The notes beneath the pieces were generated by a model that saw nothing but the letters and a program-made list of their open reading frames with translations, was not told where the DNA came from and made no database searches. From Eutypa lata (lineage: Eukaryota > Ascomycota > Sordariomycetes > Xylariales > Diatrypaceae), in the NCBI GenBank assembly GCA_022661535.1, contig JAKULF010000007.1, forward strand, positions 1,054,001 to 1,118,000: a stretch of DNA of 64,000 nucleotides. The letters run 5' to 3'. Position numbers and translations under genes: made by a program. This document shows positions 9,809-23,234 of this stretch, piece by piece. The stretch's first letter is position 1; each line of letters opens with the position of its first letter.

Positions 9809-11280
9809 TTTCGTTAAATACAGGTGGCGCGAGTTCTACCGGGTTTGGGTAGCTAGTGGTGGCATTAATGGAATGTTTTGTTATCACATGGTGAGGTCAG
9901 GATTGGCCTTCCCCAGGGATATTTCTGTTTTCCAAGGGCTGTAGGACACTAGAGGGAGTCTCATATCACCTGTCATGGGAATAGGTAAATGTTACACCGG
10001 CCTAAAAATAGTTCTATTATGTGCGTTATGATCCGCGTTTTTCAATCGCTCCTAGAATGAGCATCTAACCGCATTCCAAAATTCACAACTAAACACCCCA
10101 ACCAAGCTGAGCATCATATTGAAAGTTGACTAGATGCGTGTAATAGTTTCTAGCTTTTTCGAAATATGAAAAAGGGGCTTCCAAGAGCTACTTGTCATTT
10201 TACATATAACTTATCTTGCCTATTAAATCCAATATCAACTAAACAATGAAAAAGCATTCCACAAGCAGTTTTGCTTTTCAACTTCTTAATGAAGCATTAA
10301 AACCAAATACGGAGAAGTTCACATCCTTAATCTTACTAAAAGTTGAAGGCGGTCCTGGCCGACATCAAAACGTAGGAAATAAGATATATGACCGTATCCC
10401 AATAGGCTCTGTCACATATTTACAGGTCGTAAGAAAAGAGTAAGGCTCTTATCTAGGAGGTGAATTCTTAATTCTTCGCTTTGGTTTCCTATATATCATT
10501 GCTAATGACCCTTTTGTAATGCCGGTAGAGTTTTTGGTTCTCAAGGTTTATCTTAGCAAGTTCTTCATCCTCTCAACCAGTTCCTAGACCTTCAAGCCTA
10601 CTCGCGACTGTAACATCGTACATAGTGTATGTTGCACATATTTATTCAAGATAACTAATGCCACCGGTACTCAATCGGATGTAAGCACAACTTCCATTAT
10701 GACCAGTAAAATAATATTTCATTTATTTACTCACGCAAGGACGTGATACAATATGGTAAGAAAGTTTTCAATGGAAACCTGCAGCAGTTATTTAAGCAAT
10801 ATTTCATGCAATGATGTCGTCAGCCACATCGCTGATGGATATGTACATGACGATTAAAGGGGAACTCATCGAATAACACACTACCACACTGTTAAACTTC
10901 ACTTGATAAAGTCATCATCAGCTTGATTACTAAATACCCATTATTCCCCGATCTTAAGGGTTGTGGGAGTATCGGAAATAGTAGACATAGGAAGGGATTT
11001 ACTAGTACTATGCGGTACATAGCGGGGAGGTAAGACCGAATATAAGATCTTACAATTCTGATTCGTCCAAAGTAAGCTGTTGCATATAATAGCGCAATCC
11101 CATTGGTTAGGCGCGGTGACTCAGCACTTGTCCACCGCTACTACCCTACATACATATGCTGTGCCGCTTTACCAAAGCCGTGGTATTTCAATGCAACCCT
11201 TTATACCCTTCTAGACATAAACTTAAGATATCTTCTCATCTTCTTCTTTATATGATTCTGCAGACGCTATTCGGGATTAG
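9809..11280. other. Intergenic region, one unsupported small frame
   Basis: This 1.5-kb region separates the methyltransferase from the fluG-like gene. A 65-codon frame at 10246-10443 starts with ATG and contains a GGPGRHQN stretch, but matches no family I know and has no intron or neighbour support. The remainder is moderately AT-rich with no motif, and it presumably contains the fluG-like promoter just upstream of 11281. Confidence 0.5.
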
Positions 11281-14034
11281 ATGGTATCGTGCGCAGATAC
11301 GATAGACAGCATGGCATCAACGTACAATCTCAGGGCTCTCAATGCCGCCATAGAGAGCACCCCGATGATTGACAACCATGCACACCCGCTCCTCAAATCC
11401 GCCTATTTAAATCAATACCCCCTGCTCTCGATCGCCACGGAGGCACACGGTGATGCCATTGAGGATTCCCGGATGAGTCTTGCCCATATCCGGGCCACCA
11501 GGCAGCTAGCCCAGGTCCTCGGTTGCGAGTCGACGTGGGATGCCGTGACCGCTGCCATCGAGCGTCAGCGTGTCGAATCTCCAGATGCCTGGACCCAGCG
11601 TTGCCTGCAGGGGATTGAGACTATTTTGATTGATGATGGGCTCGACGGCGCTCAACGTGTCGAAGATTACTCGTGGCATGATGCGTTTACGCAGAGCAAA
11701 TGCAAGCGCATCGTGCGCATTGAAGCAGTCGCCGGTGAAATCATCACTCGGCATTGCAACTCATCCACTATCAATAACCAGACGCTGCACACCGCCATCA
11801 TGAATGACTTTAACAACGAGATAAAACATGCAATCGAGGATCCTGCGGTGGTTGGGTTTAAGTCGATCATCTGCTACCGGGGAGGCTTAGATATTGCTGA
11901 GACCCCGTTGGAGATCAACGCTGCCGCTAGGATTCTCAACGAGATCGTTTCTTTCCATAGAAGCGGCGCAAAAGAGTTCAAAAGACTCCAGCATCTAACC
12001 CTGAATCAGCTACTCGTCCATATCACTGCACAGTCGATTAGAGATAGCCAGTCGACACACAAAAAGCCAATCCAGTTTCACACCGGCCTTGGCGATAACG
12101 ACATCACCTTGACGAAGTCTTCACCCGCTCATCTCCAACCATTCATCCGCGCCTACCCGACTGTACCGATCGTCATATTACACGCGGGATATCCGTGGAT
12201 GAAGGAGTCCGCGTATCTAGCGACGATGTATTCTAATGCGTATGCAGATATTGGAGAGGTATTCCCTTTTATCAGTCGTCATGGCCAGGAAAATGTTGTC
12301 AAAGAAATCCTAGAGCTATGTCCTTGGTCCAAGATTGTATGGAGTACAGATGGTCACTGGTTCCCTGAGACATACCTTCTAGCTACGATCCAATCACGCT
12401 CAGTCCTGAAGACGGTTAGTAATGGTATACTCCCACCTGCACGTAATAAACCACTAATATTGTACTAGGTCTTGGGCGATCTGGTGCGAACCGGGCAGCT
12501 CGAGGAAAATCAAGCAGTGCAACTTGTGCAAGATGTTCTATTCAATAACTCGAACAAGCTGTACAACCTCCAAGTGGAAACTTCTCTCCCGAGCTTTGCC
12601 CAGCTATCCCAAACACAACCAAGTATGGCGACGGTGGGAACTAACTGGGCTTCTGAGTCCATAATGCAGAAGCTACGGAGCTTCGATGCGAAATGGCTGC
12701 GGGTCTACTGGCACGACTACACATCTAGCGCAAGATGTCGGCTGATCCCCATGAAGCAAATCTACAGGACCTTGGAACGCGGCAAACCTTTAACCTTTTC
12801 GGTAACTCTAGCCGCTCTCGGGCTGCTGCAGACGGACATGATGGTCCCCGAGGCTAGCGCCACGGGCGCCTACATCCTACACCCGGACTGGAACTCCCTG
12901 AAGCCAGGACCTATCGACGGACATATCAGCTGCTACAGCGAGTTTAGGAAACTCGACGGGTCCGAGGAGCCTCTGTGCCCGCGCTCACTACTCCGCAAGA
13001 CCGTCGAGAAGGCGCGCGCATTGCCACAAGGGCTCGACTTCCTCATCGGCTTCGAGATCGAGTTCCTGGTCGTCGAGCGGAACCCGAACCCGAACCCGGA
13101 TGTACCGGGTGACAAGTACCGCCCGCTGCGCAGCTCCGACGGGCACGCGTGGTCGATGGCGCGCTCCGTGGCAGATTGGGGTAGCAGCAGCGGCGGCGAG
13201 GAGACACCAGGCTCGTTCGCGACAGCTATGGACGAGGTGATCGACGCTCTCGACGCCGCCGACATCGAGGTCGAGATGTTCCACCCGGAATCGGCGCCCG
13301 GGCAGTTCGAGCTGGTGCTGGCCGCGCGCCCACCGCTCGAGGCATGCGACAGCCTGCTCTTCGCGCGCCAGGTCCTCGAGACGGCGGCGGCGCGCCGCGG
13401 CCTGCGCGTCACGCTGCACCCGAAGCCGTTCAAGATGGCGTGCGGCTCGGCGTCGCACATGCACATGTCGGTGAAGTCAGCAACGTCGGGCGACGGGCCG
13501 GACGTGTACGAGCCGTTCTACGCGGGCATCCTGAAGCACTTCCGTTCCCTCATCGCGCTCACGTACGCCAACCCCGCCAGCTACGAGCGCATGGTCGACA
13601 GCGCCTGGGCCGGCGGCCGCTGGGTGACCTGGGGCACGCAGAACAAGGAGGCGCCGCTGCGCAAGTGCGACGGCGCGCACTGGGAGCTCAAGGTCCTCGA
13701 TGGGCTCGCGAACCCCTACTTCGCCGTCGCGGCGGTGCTGGCGGCCGGCGCGCTGGGCGGCATCGTCCGCGGCGAGGAACTCGGGCGGTGGGGCGACTGC
13801 GTTCCCGACCCGGCGGCGCTGTCGGAGGCGGAGCGCCGCGAGCTCGGCGTCGAGGAGATGTTCCCGGATAATTTGCGGGACGCACTGGACGTGCTGCTCG
13901 CGGATGACGAGCTGGTTGGGCTCCTGGGACGGGAGTTCGTGCAGCGGTATGTTTATGTTAAGAAAGGGGAGCTTAAACTCCTGACGCCGATGAAGCCCGA
14001 GGAGCGCCGGACGTGGATCATGGAGAGGTATTAA
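11281..14034 (+). CDS. fluG: FluG-like amidohydrolase / glutamine synthetase fusion
   Basis: Two exons join at an intron 12415-12468 (GTTAGT donor, CTAAT branch, TAG acceptor) to give about 899 residues, close to Aspergillus nidulans FluG (865). The N-terminal half is a metal-dependent amidohydrolase: HxH in IDNHAHPLL (H33, H35) and WSTDGHWFPE near its end. The C-terminal half is a type I-like glutamine synthetase fold: GFEIEFLV, then FHPESAPGQFELVL, the ATP-binding KPFKMACGSASHMHMS, and NKEAPLR. FluG is known for making an extracellular signal that starts conidiation. The C-terminal half is markedly GC-rich at codon third positions compared with the first exon. A second in-frame ATG (MASTYNL, residue 11) is an alternative start. 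Confidence 0.92.
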
Positions 14035-14630
14035 TTAGTTCGCTTGGCTGGCCGCTTTCAAGACTGATGTGGAAGCTCTGATATATGAAATGTTTCTGAA
14101 TATGAGTACTATAAAAATCTAGAACTTCTGTCGAAGTAGAAAATAGATTTGAGATAATAAAACCAACTTGAATAAATACCCGCAGCTATGTACTTGCCGT
14201 TGACTTCGATACGATACTCCTTGTTTAAGGAGACCAACCTTTGAGATATGAATATTTCAAGGTTCTTACGAAGACCAATTTCATTATTATTTCTTGACTT
14301 GCATTATGATTAATCTGGGTAATTAATACTTTTATATCTGAAAGGAAGTTACTGAATTTAACATATCTACGTAAGTATATATACTCACAGGTGGTTTTCT
14401 AATAATAGGATTGCCCTCTGCATATAAAGATGCAAAGTAAAGTCCTTGAAAGGATTATCTCCGACCGATATGCATTTAAACCGAATGTTTGCCCCGCGCC
14501 CTCCGAGTAACCACAACCACTTGTACTACCCAGAACGTTTAATGGTGGGGTTGACACTCTAAATTTATGAAAAATCGACGACCTTTCGATAATTTCATCC
14601 CTGTCGCAACTTCGCAGGAAAATCAGAAAG

Positions 14631-16142
<1,512 letters not shown>

Positions 16143-17652
16143 ATAGGTTACGAAAACTGAAGAAACTCTCTTACACTATATAGCAGGCTAATATGGCCTC
16201 GCTAGATGTATGAGATAAGGCTGGGACAGTATCTAGAGTTTAGCAGATCTGAGATGGTGCATGCCATGCCAATCTCTAAAGTAACCTGCACTATCTGACC
16301 ATATACCTACCTACCTTGGATGATTGTGTGCATCGTTGCATCTACGTAATACGTAATTAACTAGGTAGAGTCTAGATAACAAACAATAGGCACGCAACTT
16401 GAAATGAATTTGATGACTAAGTAACGCATCATTTAAGCAACCACACGACGCAATAGATTATGTCCCCTCACGCGCCCTTGTGTCCCCCGAAGACAAATCT
16501 GTGGAGCTCTTTCGAGTGTCAGATACAGCTTGACCAGCAGACTGGAATCTTGGATCCCGGGGACTGAGGTCATCTTTTATGATAGACGGAGCCGCTGACG
16601 TTTAGATAGACCTTCCGGTTTGACCAACCCACTTGAATCCCGAATCGGGAAGTGGAAGTGGCGAATTTGTCATTCCGATCTAGAGTCTAAAGAACCCGAT
16701 GTAACTAGATCTTTTGTGCGTACAGTGTAACAGAAATATACATACAATGCACACATATGCCCTCATAGGCAGTTCATAGTTCTCCGCTCACGCTCCAGAT
16801 TTCTCCAGATCGAGGTGCCGATCGATTGGTCGGCTTTGTTCTGGACAAAGCTCGGTGTCCGCAAAATGAAGCATTTCGACCAATAACGTAGAAAGTGTTT
16901 CCGAAGAATTCTCTGTCTTAGACCAGCTAAGCCTAGATAGGATATCTAAACGAGACCCTGGAGTCAAATGCGGGTGCATTTGGTCAAGAGCCGGTGGCCC
17001 GTGAGCCGCTCCAAAACTTTTTCTTTTCAGCGAAGTCCAGGGGAGCGGAGAGGCCTAAAGACGCTCAAGACGCTCTAGGCGCTCACTCTGTTTTTTCTTC
17101 GATGCCGACTGGCCCGATAAGCAAATCAATCAATCAGAAGCCAAAAAATTTCTCTCATTCTTCTTCCACTTTCGGCTTCCTTAAAAAGATAGTGAGGACG
17201 CCACCTCCCAATAAAATACTCATTCTGACAATCCATATCTTATTTTTATCGCTGGCCTACACAACAGCCATATCACCCTCATTACATCAAATTTCAGTAC
17301 CGAAAGAAGATTTGGATCATTTCAAACACAGTACGTACTGATTGAACTTAAAGGTCATTTGCATTGTTCTTTTTGTTCTACCTCCAATTCATTCAATCCA
17401 CCGAACCTTTCGAGCGACAAACGCAGGCGGGAAAAGAAGGAAATATCAACGTAAAACCCGATCTCCGGTCGGCATCTACTTCAACAAACGAATAACAGAC
17501 AACCATTACTACATCATCCGAGATTTTGAATCAATCAGTCCTTTGAGGGGGAGGTTTTTTTTTCCATTAATCTCTCTCCTATAAAATTTCGGTCGGTCGG
17601 TCGGAATCTTCGGAAATCTCTCTGGCACAAATACACACATATAACAGACAAA
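16143..17652. other. Intergenic region and long 5' leader of the PRELI gene
   Basis: No gene is recognisable. From about 17080 the + strand shows pyrimidine-rich tracts (TCTCTC, CTTTC) and a short GGTCGGTCGGTCGG run just before 17653, consistent with promoter and leader sequence. Open frames at 16994-17341 and 17342-17584 have low-complexity, non-conserved translations. Confidence 0.5.
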
Positions 17653-18231
17653 ATGAAGGTTTTCTCCAACACGTGTACCTTCAACTATTCGTGGGACGAG
17701 GTCTCGGCAGCGAACTGGCGGAAATACTGCCCCTGGAACGACAAGTCGACGCACGTCATCGCCGTCGACACGCTGAACCGGGAAGTCGACCCGGCGACGG
17801 GGGTGCTGCGGACGGAGCGGCTCATCACCTGCAAGCAGTCGGCGCCGGAGTGGATGCGGTCGATCATCGGGGGGATGGAGACGAGCCAGGTGTTCGAGAC
17901 GTCGTACGTGGACCCGGCGCAGAAGACGGTGACGATGGTGTCGCAGAACATCACGTGGAACAACCTGGTCAGCGTGCAGGAGACGGTCAGCTACAAGCCG
18001 GTCGGCCCCCACCAGACCCAGTTCCAGCAGCAGGCCAACATCACCGCCTTCTGCGGCGGCTGGCAGCGCATCCGGAACTCCATCGAGGACTCCCTCGTCA
18101 GCCGCTTCAAGGAGAACGCCACCAAGGGCAAGGAGGGCTTCGAGTGCGTCCTCGCCATGAGCCGCCGCGTCTTCGCCGAGGAGCGCGAGAAGGAGATGTT
18201 GAGGAATGGGGCGGGTAAGATGATGGCGTGA
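17653..18231 (+). CDS. PRELI/MSF1-domain mitochondrial lipid-transfer protein (Ups family)
   Basis: This single-exon gene of 192 residues starts MKVFSNTCTFNYSWDEVS and continues AANWRKYCPWN. That is the conserved beginning of PRELI/MSF1 proteins, which fill the whole length. The pattern FExxYVDPxxKTxTMxSxN(I/L)TWxN in the middle is also diagnostic. Yeast Ups1-3, paired with Mdm35, carry phosphatidic acid or phosphatidylserine across the intermembrane space. The KVFSN-type start and CPWN favour the Ups2/Ups3 (SLMO) branch over Ups1, but I would not fix the paralogue. No presequence is seen, as expected for this family. Confidence 0.9.
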   Translation: MKVFSNTCTFNYSWDEVSAANWRKYCPWNDKSTHVIAVDTLNREVDPATGVLRTERLITCKQSAPEWMRSIIGGMETSQVFETSYVDPAQKTVTMVSQNITWNNLVSVQETVSYKPVGPHQTQFQQQANITAFCGGWQRIRNSIEDSLVSRFKENATKGKEGFECVLAMSRRVFAEEREKEMLRNGAGKMMA

Positions 18232-18847
18232 TCTTCATTTTACGACTGACTGATCATGCATCATCACTATCACCACTATCACCACCATTCCCATTCTTTT
18301 CATCACCTCATCAAATCAACAAGCCGGGCATCGTATGCCATTTCAACGACATAGACGATAAGCAAAACAAAGCATAGAAGGGCATAAGATACATTTTCAG
18401 GCGTCTTCAAGAATGGAGGTTTTGTTTTTTGGGGTTTTTCTGGTTTGATTCCATTTGGATTTTTTTGGGAAAGAGATTAAAAAAAAGCAAGGCGTTTCGG
18501 CATACCCAACTGCGTATGAATTCGATAGAAGAAAGAAAGAGGCTAGCGAATAACACTGCTATCGTCCTCTAGAGTATACATACGGTTCTAGAGCAAGTTA
18601 GACGGTGGAGAGCCATGGCAAAGGATGGGGTTTAGATTTAGACTGGCTGCTCGTTCTACCTTTACAGCAGACGAGTGTGAGATATAATGAAACACACCTC
18701 TGATGAACATATCATAAAGATTCTGTCCAAATAATTTGAAAATTGTGAATGTGCGTGTAATGACATGATAACTGTGCAGTCAATGAGTTCGGCATTCGTA
18801 GTGGTATTTTAATTTATTTCTACAATATTACAGTCAGGCGTCGGTGA
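18232..18847. other. Convergent 3' intergenic region
   Basis: This lies between the PRELI gene and the convergent small gene at 18848. It contains a CAC/TCA-rich simple stretch just after the stop (about 18255-18300) and T-rich and A-rich runs near 18420-18490. No coding potential is recognised. Confidence 0.5.
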
Positions 18848-19503
18848 TCATATTCCATCCCTACGCCCTCCCTCCCCCTCTGCTTCCCTCTGCCTCTGCA
18901 CGCACCTCGTCTCATAATACCGCAACATCTTCCTCGTATCCTCGTCTAGCCCCGGCGCCGCCCCATCCCCATTCAAAACTCTCCGCACGAATGCAGCCCC
19001 CTCCCCGTACCGTCGGAAGAAGTAAAGCTCCTCCACGGCATGCAGCAGCGCCTGGGCCTCGGGTTTCGTCACCGCCGCTCCCGCCCCCGGATCGAGAGGC
19101 AGGTTGATGGTGCGCCATATCTGCGGCACGCACGCATGTGTTAGAGGGGTTTTGCTTGAAGCTGCTTTTCTCACTTGCTATTTTCGCTTGTTCTTATATA
19201 TATGAATAATATATAAATGTTATATGAGCAAAACACCCCAGTGATAAAAGGATGTAGGTTCAAGCATCACGCATTTTGGCTTGGATTAAATTGGTTAGTC
19301 GAACATACCTCTCCATTCTCGACTTTCACCCGGTAGCTCCGCTTTACGGCCTCGAATTCCTCCTCTGACTGCGCAGTCCGAGATGCTTTGCTCTTCTTGT
19401 CGGGTTCGGCCGCGGCGGAGGGAACGGCGGCATCTTCGACCTTGGAGTCGGAGAGTTGAATGCCGAGGAGCCCGGAGGAGAGATTTTCATTGTTGTCTGC
19501 CAT
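18848..19503 (-). CDS. Small conserved fungal protein of unknown function
   Basis: Two exons, 19309-19503 and 18848-19120, are joined by a 188-nt intron (GTATGT to CAG) and give 155 residues with phase kept: ...YRVKVENGE then IWRTINLPLD. The N-terminus is acidic and low in complexity. The second exon has helical segments (EAQALLHAVEELYFFRRY, FVRRVL, TRKMLRYYETRC) that resemble a single TPR-like helical pair, but I cannot name a family. No signal peptide or membrane segment is present. The splice phase and the amphipathic helix pattern argue that it is real. Confidence 0.7.
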
Positions 19504-19954
19504 GCTGTGATGTTGGTATGCTGTGTGTTTATGTGGTGTGCTACCGAGAGATCATATTTAACTACTGTTGTTCGGAATAGATAAACCCTGGTACAACTGG
19601 TACCTTCTACGTTGCGTGCGATTGGCAGAAAGCTGTAATTTTTACTAGATGATAGAATGGATATTTAGGTCTAGGTGTAGAGTAGAGCTAGCTGGCGTTG
19701 CTAACAAAAAACTTGACATCAGCGTGCATTTTATGCGTTTAGTGGGGTAAGGAGGGGCAATATAATGCTTCAGGGTCCAACTTGAGGTTCACTTCCACCA
19801 CTCAGTTCCAACATATACTGCAACTCATAGTCACTCAAATTTACTCTACATTTCATTTTTAACTAGTTTCTAACTTTAAGCCCTATATACAAAAGTAGCC
19901 TTTACTTACCCTAAAGCGGCTAATTGTAAACAAGTCATTAATTTATTACCGTGA
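19504..19954. other. Divergent promoter region
   Basis: This region of about 450 bases lies between the divergent starts at 19503 (-) and 19955 (+), so the two genes may share a promoter. No clear TATA or CCAAT box is convincing. A GGTACAACTGGTACC-like partial palindrome lies near 19590-19604. Confidence 0.4.
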
Positions 19955-20868
19955 ATGGAGGACCAGGTCACACGCCTCGTAGACAAGGCATGGGAGAGGT
20001 TCCAGCAGACCCCTCAGGACCGCCGATTCCGTAAGTTCAACACCAAGAAGTTCCACGCGAAATCAGTTTTACATTTAGCTTAAACTACATATATACATTT
20101 TCGATTCGAACTAACCTAAAAACCCCCCCCTCTCAGTGATCACTATAGCCGGGATTCCTGGCTCCGGTAAGTCCTCTTCCATATATATACTATATGGTAA
20201 TTACAGCATTTTATGTGTACTGACCTACGTGCACAGGCAAGACAACCCTCTCACAAAAAGTAGTCACGGCTCTAAATGCGCGGCACGCGACGTTGCACCC
20301 AGAGACGCCCGTCTCCTCGGGCACAGCATCGGTCGCGGCCTTCGTCCCCATGGACGGGTATCACCTGACGCGGGCGCAGCTCTCCGCGATGCCGGACCCG
20401 GTGCAAGCGCACGCGCGGCGCGGAGCCGAATTCACGTTCGACGGGGCGGCGTTCCTGCGACTGGTGCAAGCCTTGCGAGTTCCCCTGACTCCCGCATCAC
20501 AAGGCACGATCTACGCGCCGAGCTTCGACCACGCGGTCAAGGACCCGAAAGCGGACGACATCGCGATCCTGCCGACGCACCGCGTCGTCGTCTTCGAGGG
20601 CAACTACGTGTGCCTGGACCACGAACCGTGGCGCAGCGCCGCGGCGCTGATGGACGAGCGGTGGTTCGTCGATGTGGAGTTTGGGGCCGCGAGAAGGAGG
20701 TTGGTCGCTCGGCATGTGAAGGCGGGGATTGCGAAGGATGAGGAGGAGGCCGGTAGGAGGGCTGATGAGAATGATCTTGTGAATGGACGGCAGATCGTGG
20801 ACGGGAAGGTGGACCCGATTGATGAGTTGGTTGTTAGTCGGGAGGATGGGGGTTGGAGGCATGAGTGA
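19955..20868 (+). CDS. P-loop nucleoside/pantothenate kinase-like ATPase (YFH7-type)
   Basis: Three exons (19955-20030, 20137-20166, 20237-20868) give 245 residues. The second exon is only 30 nt, and the Walker A loop is built across its 3' junction: LITIAGIPGSG, then KTTLSQKV (G31 to T38). Later blocks AFVPMDGYHLTRAQL, RRGAEFTFDG and VVVFEGNYVCLDHEPW are typical of the phosphoribulokinase/uridine kinase-like family. So is the lid region ARRRLVARHVKAGIA...RADENDLVNGR. Yeast Yfh7 and its fungal relatives have this layout, and the substrate is not established. Translation starting further down would lose the Walker motif, so the upstream start at 19955 is clearly correct. Confidence 0.88.
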
Positions 20869-21996
20869 TGAGGGAGTAAGGGGGGAGTGAGAGGGGGAGG
20901 CGATACTGTTGAGCGGACGGGCGGACGAGCAGACGGTCGAGTGTATATGACAATGCTCTTGAGACTAAACAAGGGGGTGGATATATAGGCTTTGAAGGAA
21001 TTCCGGCCATTCTCAATGGACATTTCTTAGGTGACATAAATAATATTAACCCTTTCCTCATTTTTGAGGTTAGTTTACTTTTCAGCATTTGTGGTTTTAG
21101 TCTAGGACCTCCTACCCCCATGTTCTAGCTTCCAGCATATGTATGCCTTCGCTCTGCTCGCTCGCCCGATAGACCCTGGTTGCTGTCTGGTATGTGATCA
21201 GTTAGGCTGTTCATCTTTGCAAATTGATTTGAATTGATTTGTTAACCGTTCTGTCGGAATGGGGGACAAACTTTTCTTCTTCCAGAGCCCAGCTCCTTAT
21301 TATACACAGTCCAATTGGCTGGACGTTCGTAATCACTTGTTACCGAACAGGTATTAAGAGTTGAGCCTAAGGTTGTCTAGAATTACCCACGAGTTGTCGT
21401 AACGGGGTTGGAGTTCATTCAGTGCAGAGAGTTGATGTGGCATAGATACTAGAGCTGATATCAACCGTGCCATTATTTTCCTAACGGAATGTATCTAAAT
21501 ATTCAAGTGAGGAAAGGGAAGGAGAGGAGACGCTATCCGTACAACACTATGAAATGTCTAATTTATTTGTCAGCTTTATAATAAACTCATGAATATCTTC
21601 AAACGAATAGTCCTAGCCCCGGTTATCGCGAAGAATCTAGGGGATAGATTCATTACCGGGGCAAGATTATGATAAAACGGATAGGGAAGATGCCACACTA
21701 GCCATAGAGACAAGGAGAGGTACTTATTTAGAAATAGGCCATGCATAGCCGCCTCCAGATCTCTCATTATTATGGCTTTCCTACCCAAGTAGCTATATCT
21801 TAGAACCGGACTTAATCATGATCCCATATTGTCTCCAATTGTCAACATAGCAATACATGAACGGTAGCGTAAGGTATTATGATTAAATGCGATCTTGATA
21901 TTGTAAGGGTTGAGGTAGATATTGCCTTTTAACTAATTAACAACTTCTCTGATAAAACTGCTCTCGTCCCAAAGAACACTACCATCAAGATCCCTC
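20869..21996. other. Intergenic region, no gene seen
   Basis: This 1.1-kb spacer lies between two convergent genes. A 70-codon minus-strand frame at 21576-21788 has a hydrophobic stretch but no start context or homology I recognise. No repeat or RNA structure was found. Confidence 0.5.
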
Positions 21997-23234
21997 CTAG
22001 ACTTTAAGGGACTTCTTAACCCGGCTTTGGGGCGAGCCGCTCCGCAACCGAGATATAGTTTCTGCTATCCACACTAGAACATTGAGTACCATCCATACAA
22101 ATAATTCCTTCCATGTATGTTTGCTCGCGCTCTCGCGTATCTCGTCTGACGACCACTGGTCGCACAGCTCCAGGAACTGTTTGGGGTCATTCGTGATCAC
22201 ACCGTCGACCTCGTTGTGTATGCTTAGAGCCATCCACTCCTCCTTGTTGTCCGTCCAAGAAAAGATTAGCCGACCACCCTGTCTAGCCTGAGGCAGGAAG
22301 CGCGACCCGCTTGGTGTGGCAAAGGAGTAGTTGAATAACGAGAAGTTCAGGTTGGGAACAGCCGGTAGTAATGCTGAGGCATATGCGGGCGAAAAGGCAA
22401 TAACGGCAAGTGCGAAGCCTGGGAGATATCTAAGACATGCTGCAACCCAGTCGCCCTGTGCATGGGGGATTCAATTAGCACCTTAATGAATGACATAAGG
22501 GGACATCAACGAGAACTTACGTCCCAAGGGCAGAGGATAACCCGCTCGTTCCAAGGCTGCGTAGATGGCACAGAAGTAAACAAAGCTGCTAGACGGGGCA
22601 ATATTTCAGAGGGGTTGTCGTCTGTCTAAAGGTATGTCAGTGAACCGTGAGCCACCCATTATATTATCACAGCGACCATTGCCAGATGTACCTTGATATC
22701 GACCATCAGCCATATATGAGCCTGCTCAGGTTGAGCGAGATATTCAAGTAGATCAAGCAGGCGAGGCAAGGGCTGTTTAGGCTCGCGCAAAGTGCGAAGC
22801 TTGCTCAAGTAATCCCAATCGCACTCGGCAACTTTGCGGGTCTCGCCGTAGCAGCGCTTCAAGGTGGCATCCTGTGTATGAATAATGTTAGACAATCAAA
22901 GCTCTATACCAAAGGAAAAGACTCTCGTTCTAAAATTAGAAGACGTGGAAAATGGCGGCGAACATGTGATAATACAATAACCCCGTCTTTGGACAAATGC
23001 AAGTCGGCCTCGAGGGCATGAGCTCCAACTTCCACTGCGCCTCGGAAGGCAGCCATAGTGTTCTCCGGGAAAGCGGCCTTATATCCACGGTGGCCGATGG
23101 CTTGTGGTCGGAAGCTTCCCGACTCCGTCCTCCTACGACGGGCCCATGGGGCCGCTGCAGGACACCGAGTCAACAATGTGCTACCTACAACAGGCGTACG
23201 GAGAGAGTCACTCACACGGCGGCGCGCTGCTCAT
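21997..23234 (-). CDS. Glycerophosphodiester phosphodiesterase, Pgc1-like phosphatidylglycerol phospholipase C
   Basis: Five exons (23216-23234, 22964-23154, 22692-22871, 22521-22625, 21997-22455) splice in phase to 317 residues. The first exon is 19 nt and supplies the ATG. Without it the frame would seem to begin at a GTG at 23215. The GDPD active site is complete: GHRG with His28, PENT, ExD at Glu55/Asp57 (EADLHLSKDG) and His70 (LSHDATL). The order VDIKTDDNPSEILPRL, the length, and a hydrophobic C-terminal segment (ELFVWMVLNVLVWIAETI) match yeast Pgc1. Pgc1 degrades phosphatidylglycerol on lipid droplets/ER/mitochondria through a C-terminal hairpin anchor. Confidence 0.9.

Noticed and set aside
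10246..10443. 65-codon + strand frame MKKHSTSSFAF...
   Set aside because: No family, splice or neighbour support; listed only as an unsupported frame.
13344..13871. Arg/Gly/Ala-rich + strand frame inside the fluG-like gene
   Set aside because: It is an out-of-frame reading of GC-rich glutamine synthetase codons.
16994..17341. 115-codon + strand open frame before the PRELI gene
   Set aside because: Low-complexity translation with a short hydrophobic patch, no recognisable domain, and it lies in the pyrimidine-rich leader/promoter region.
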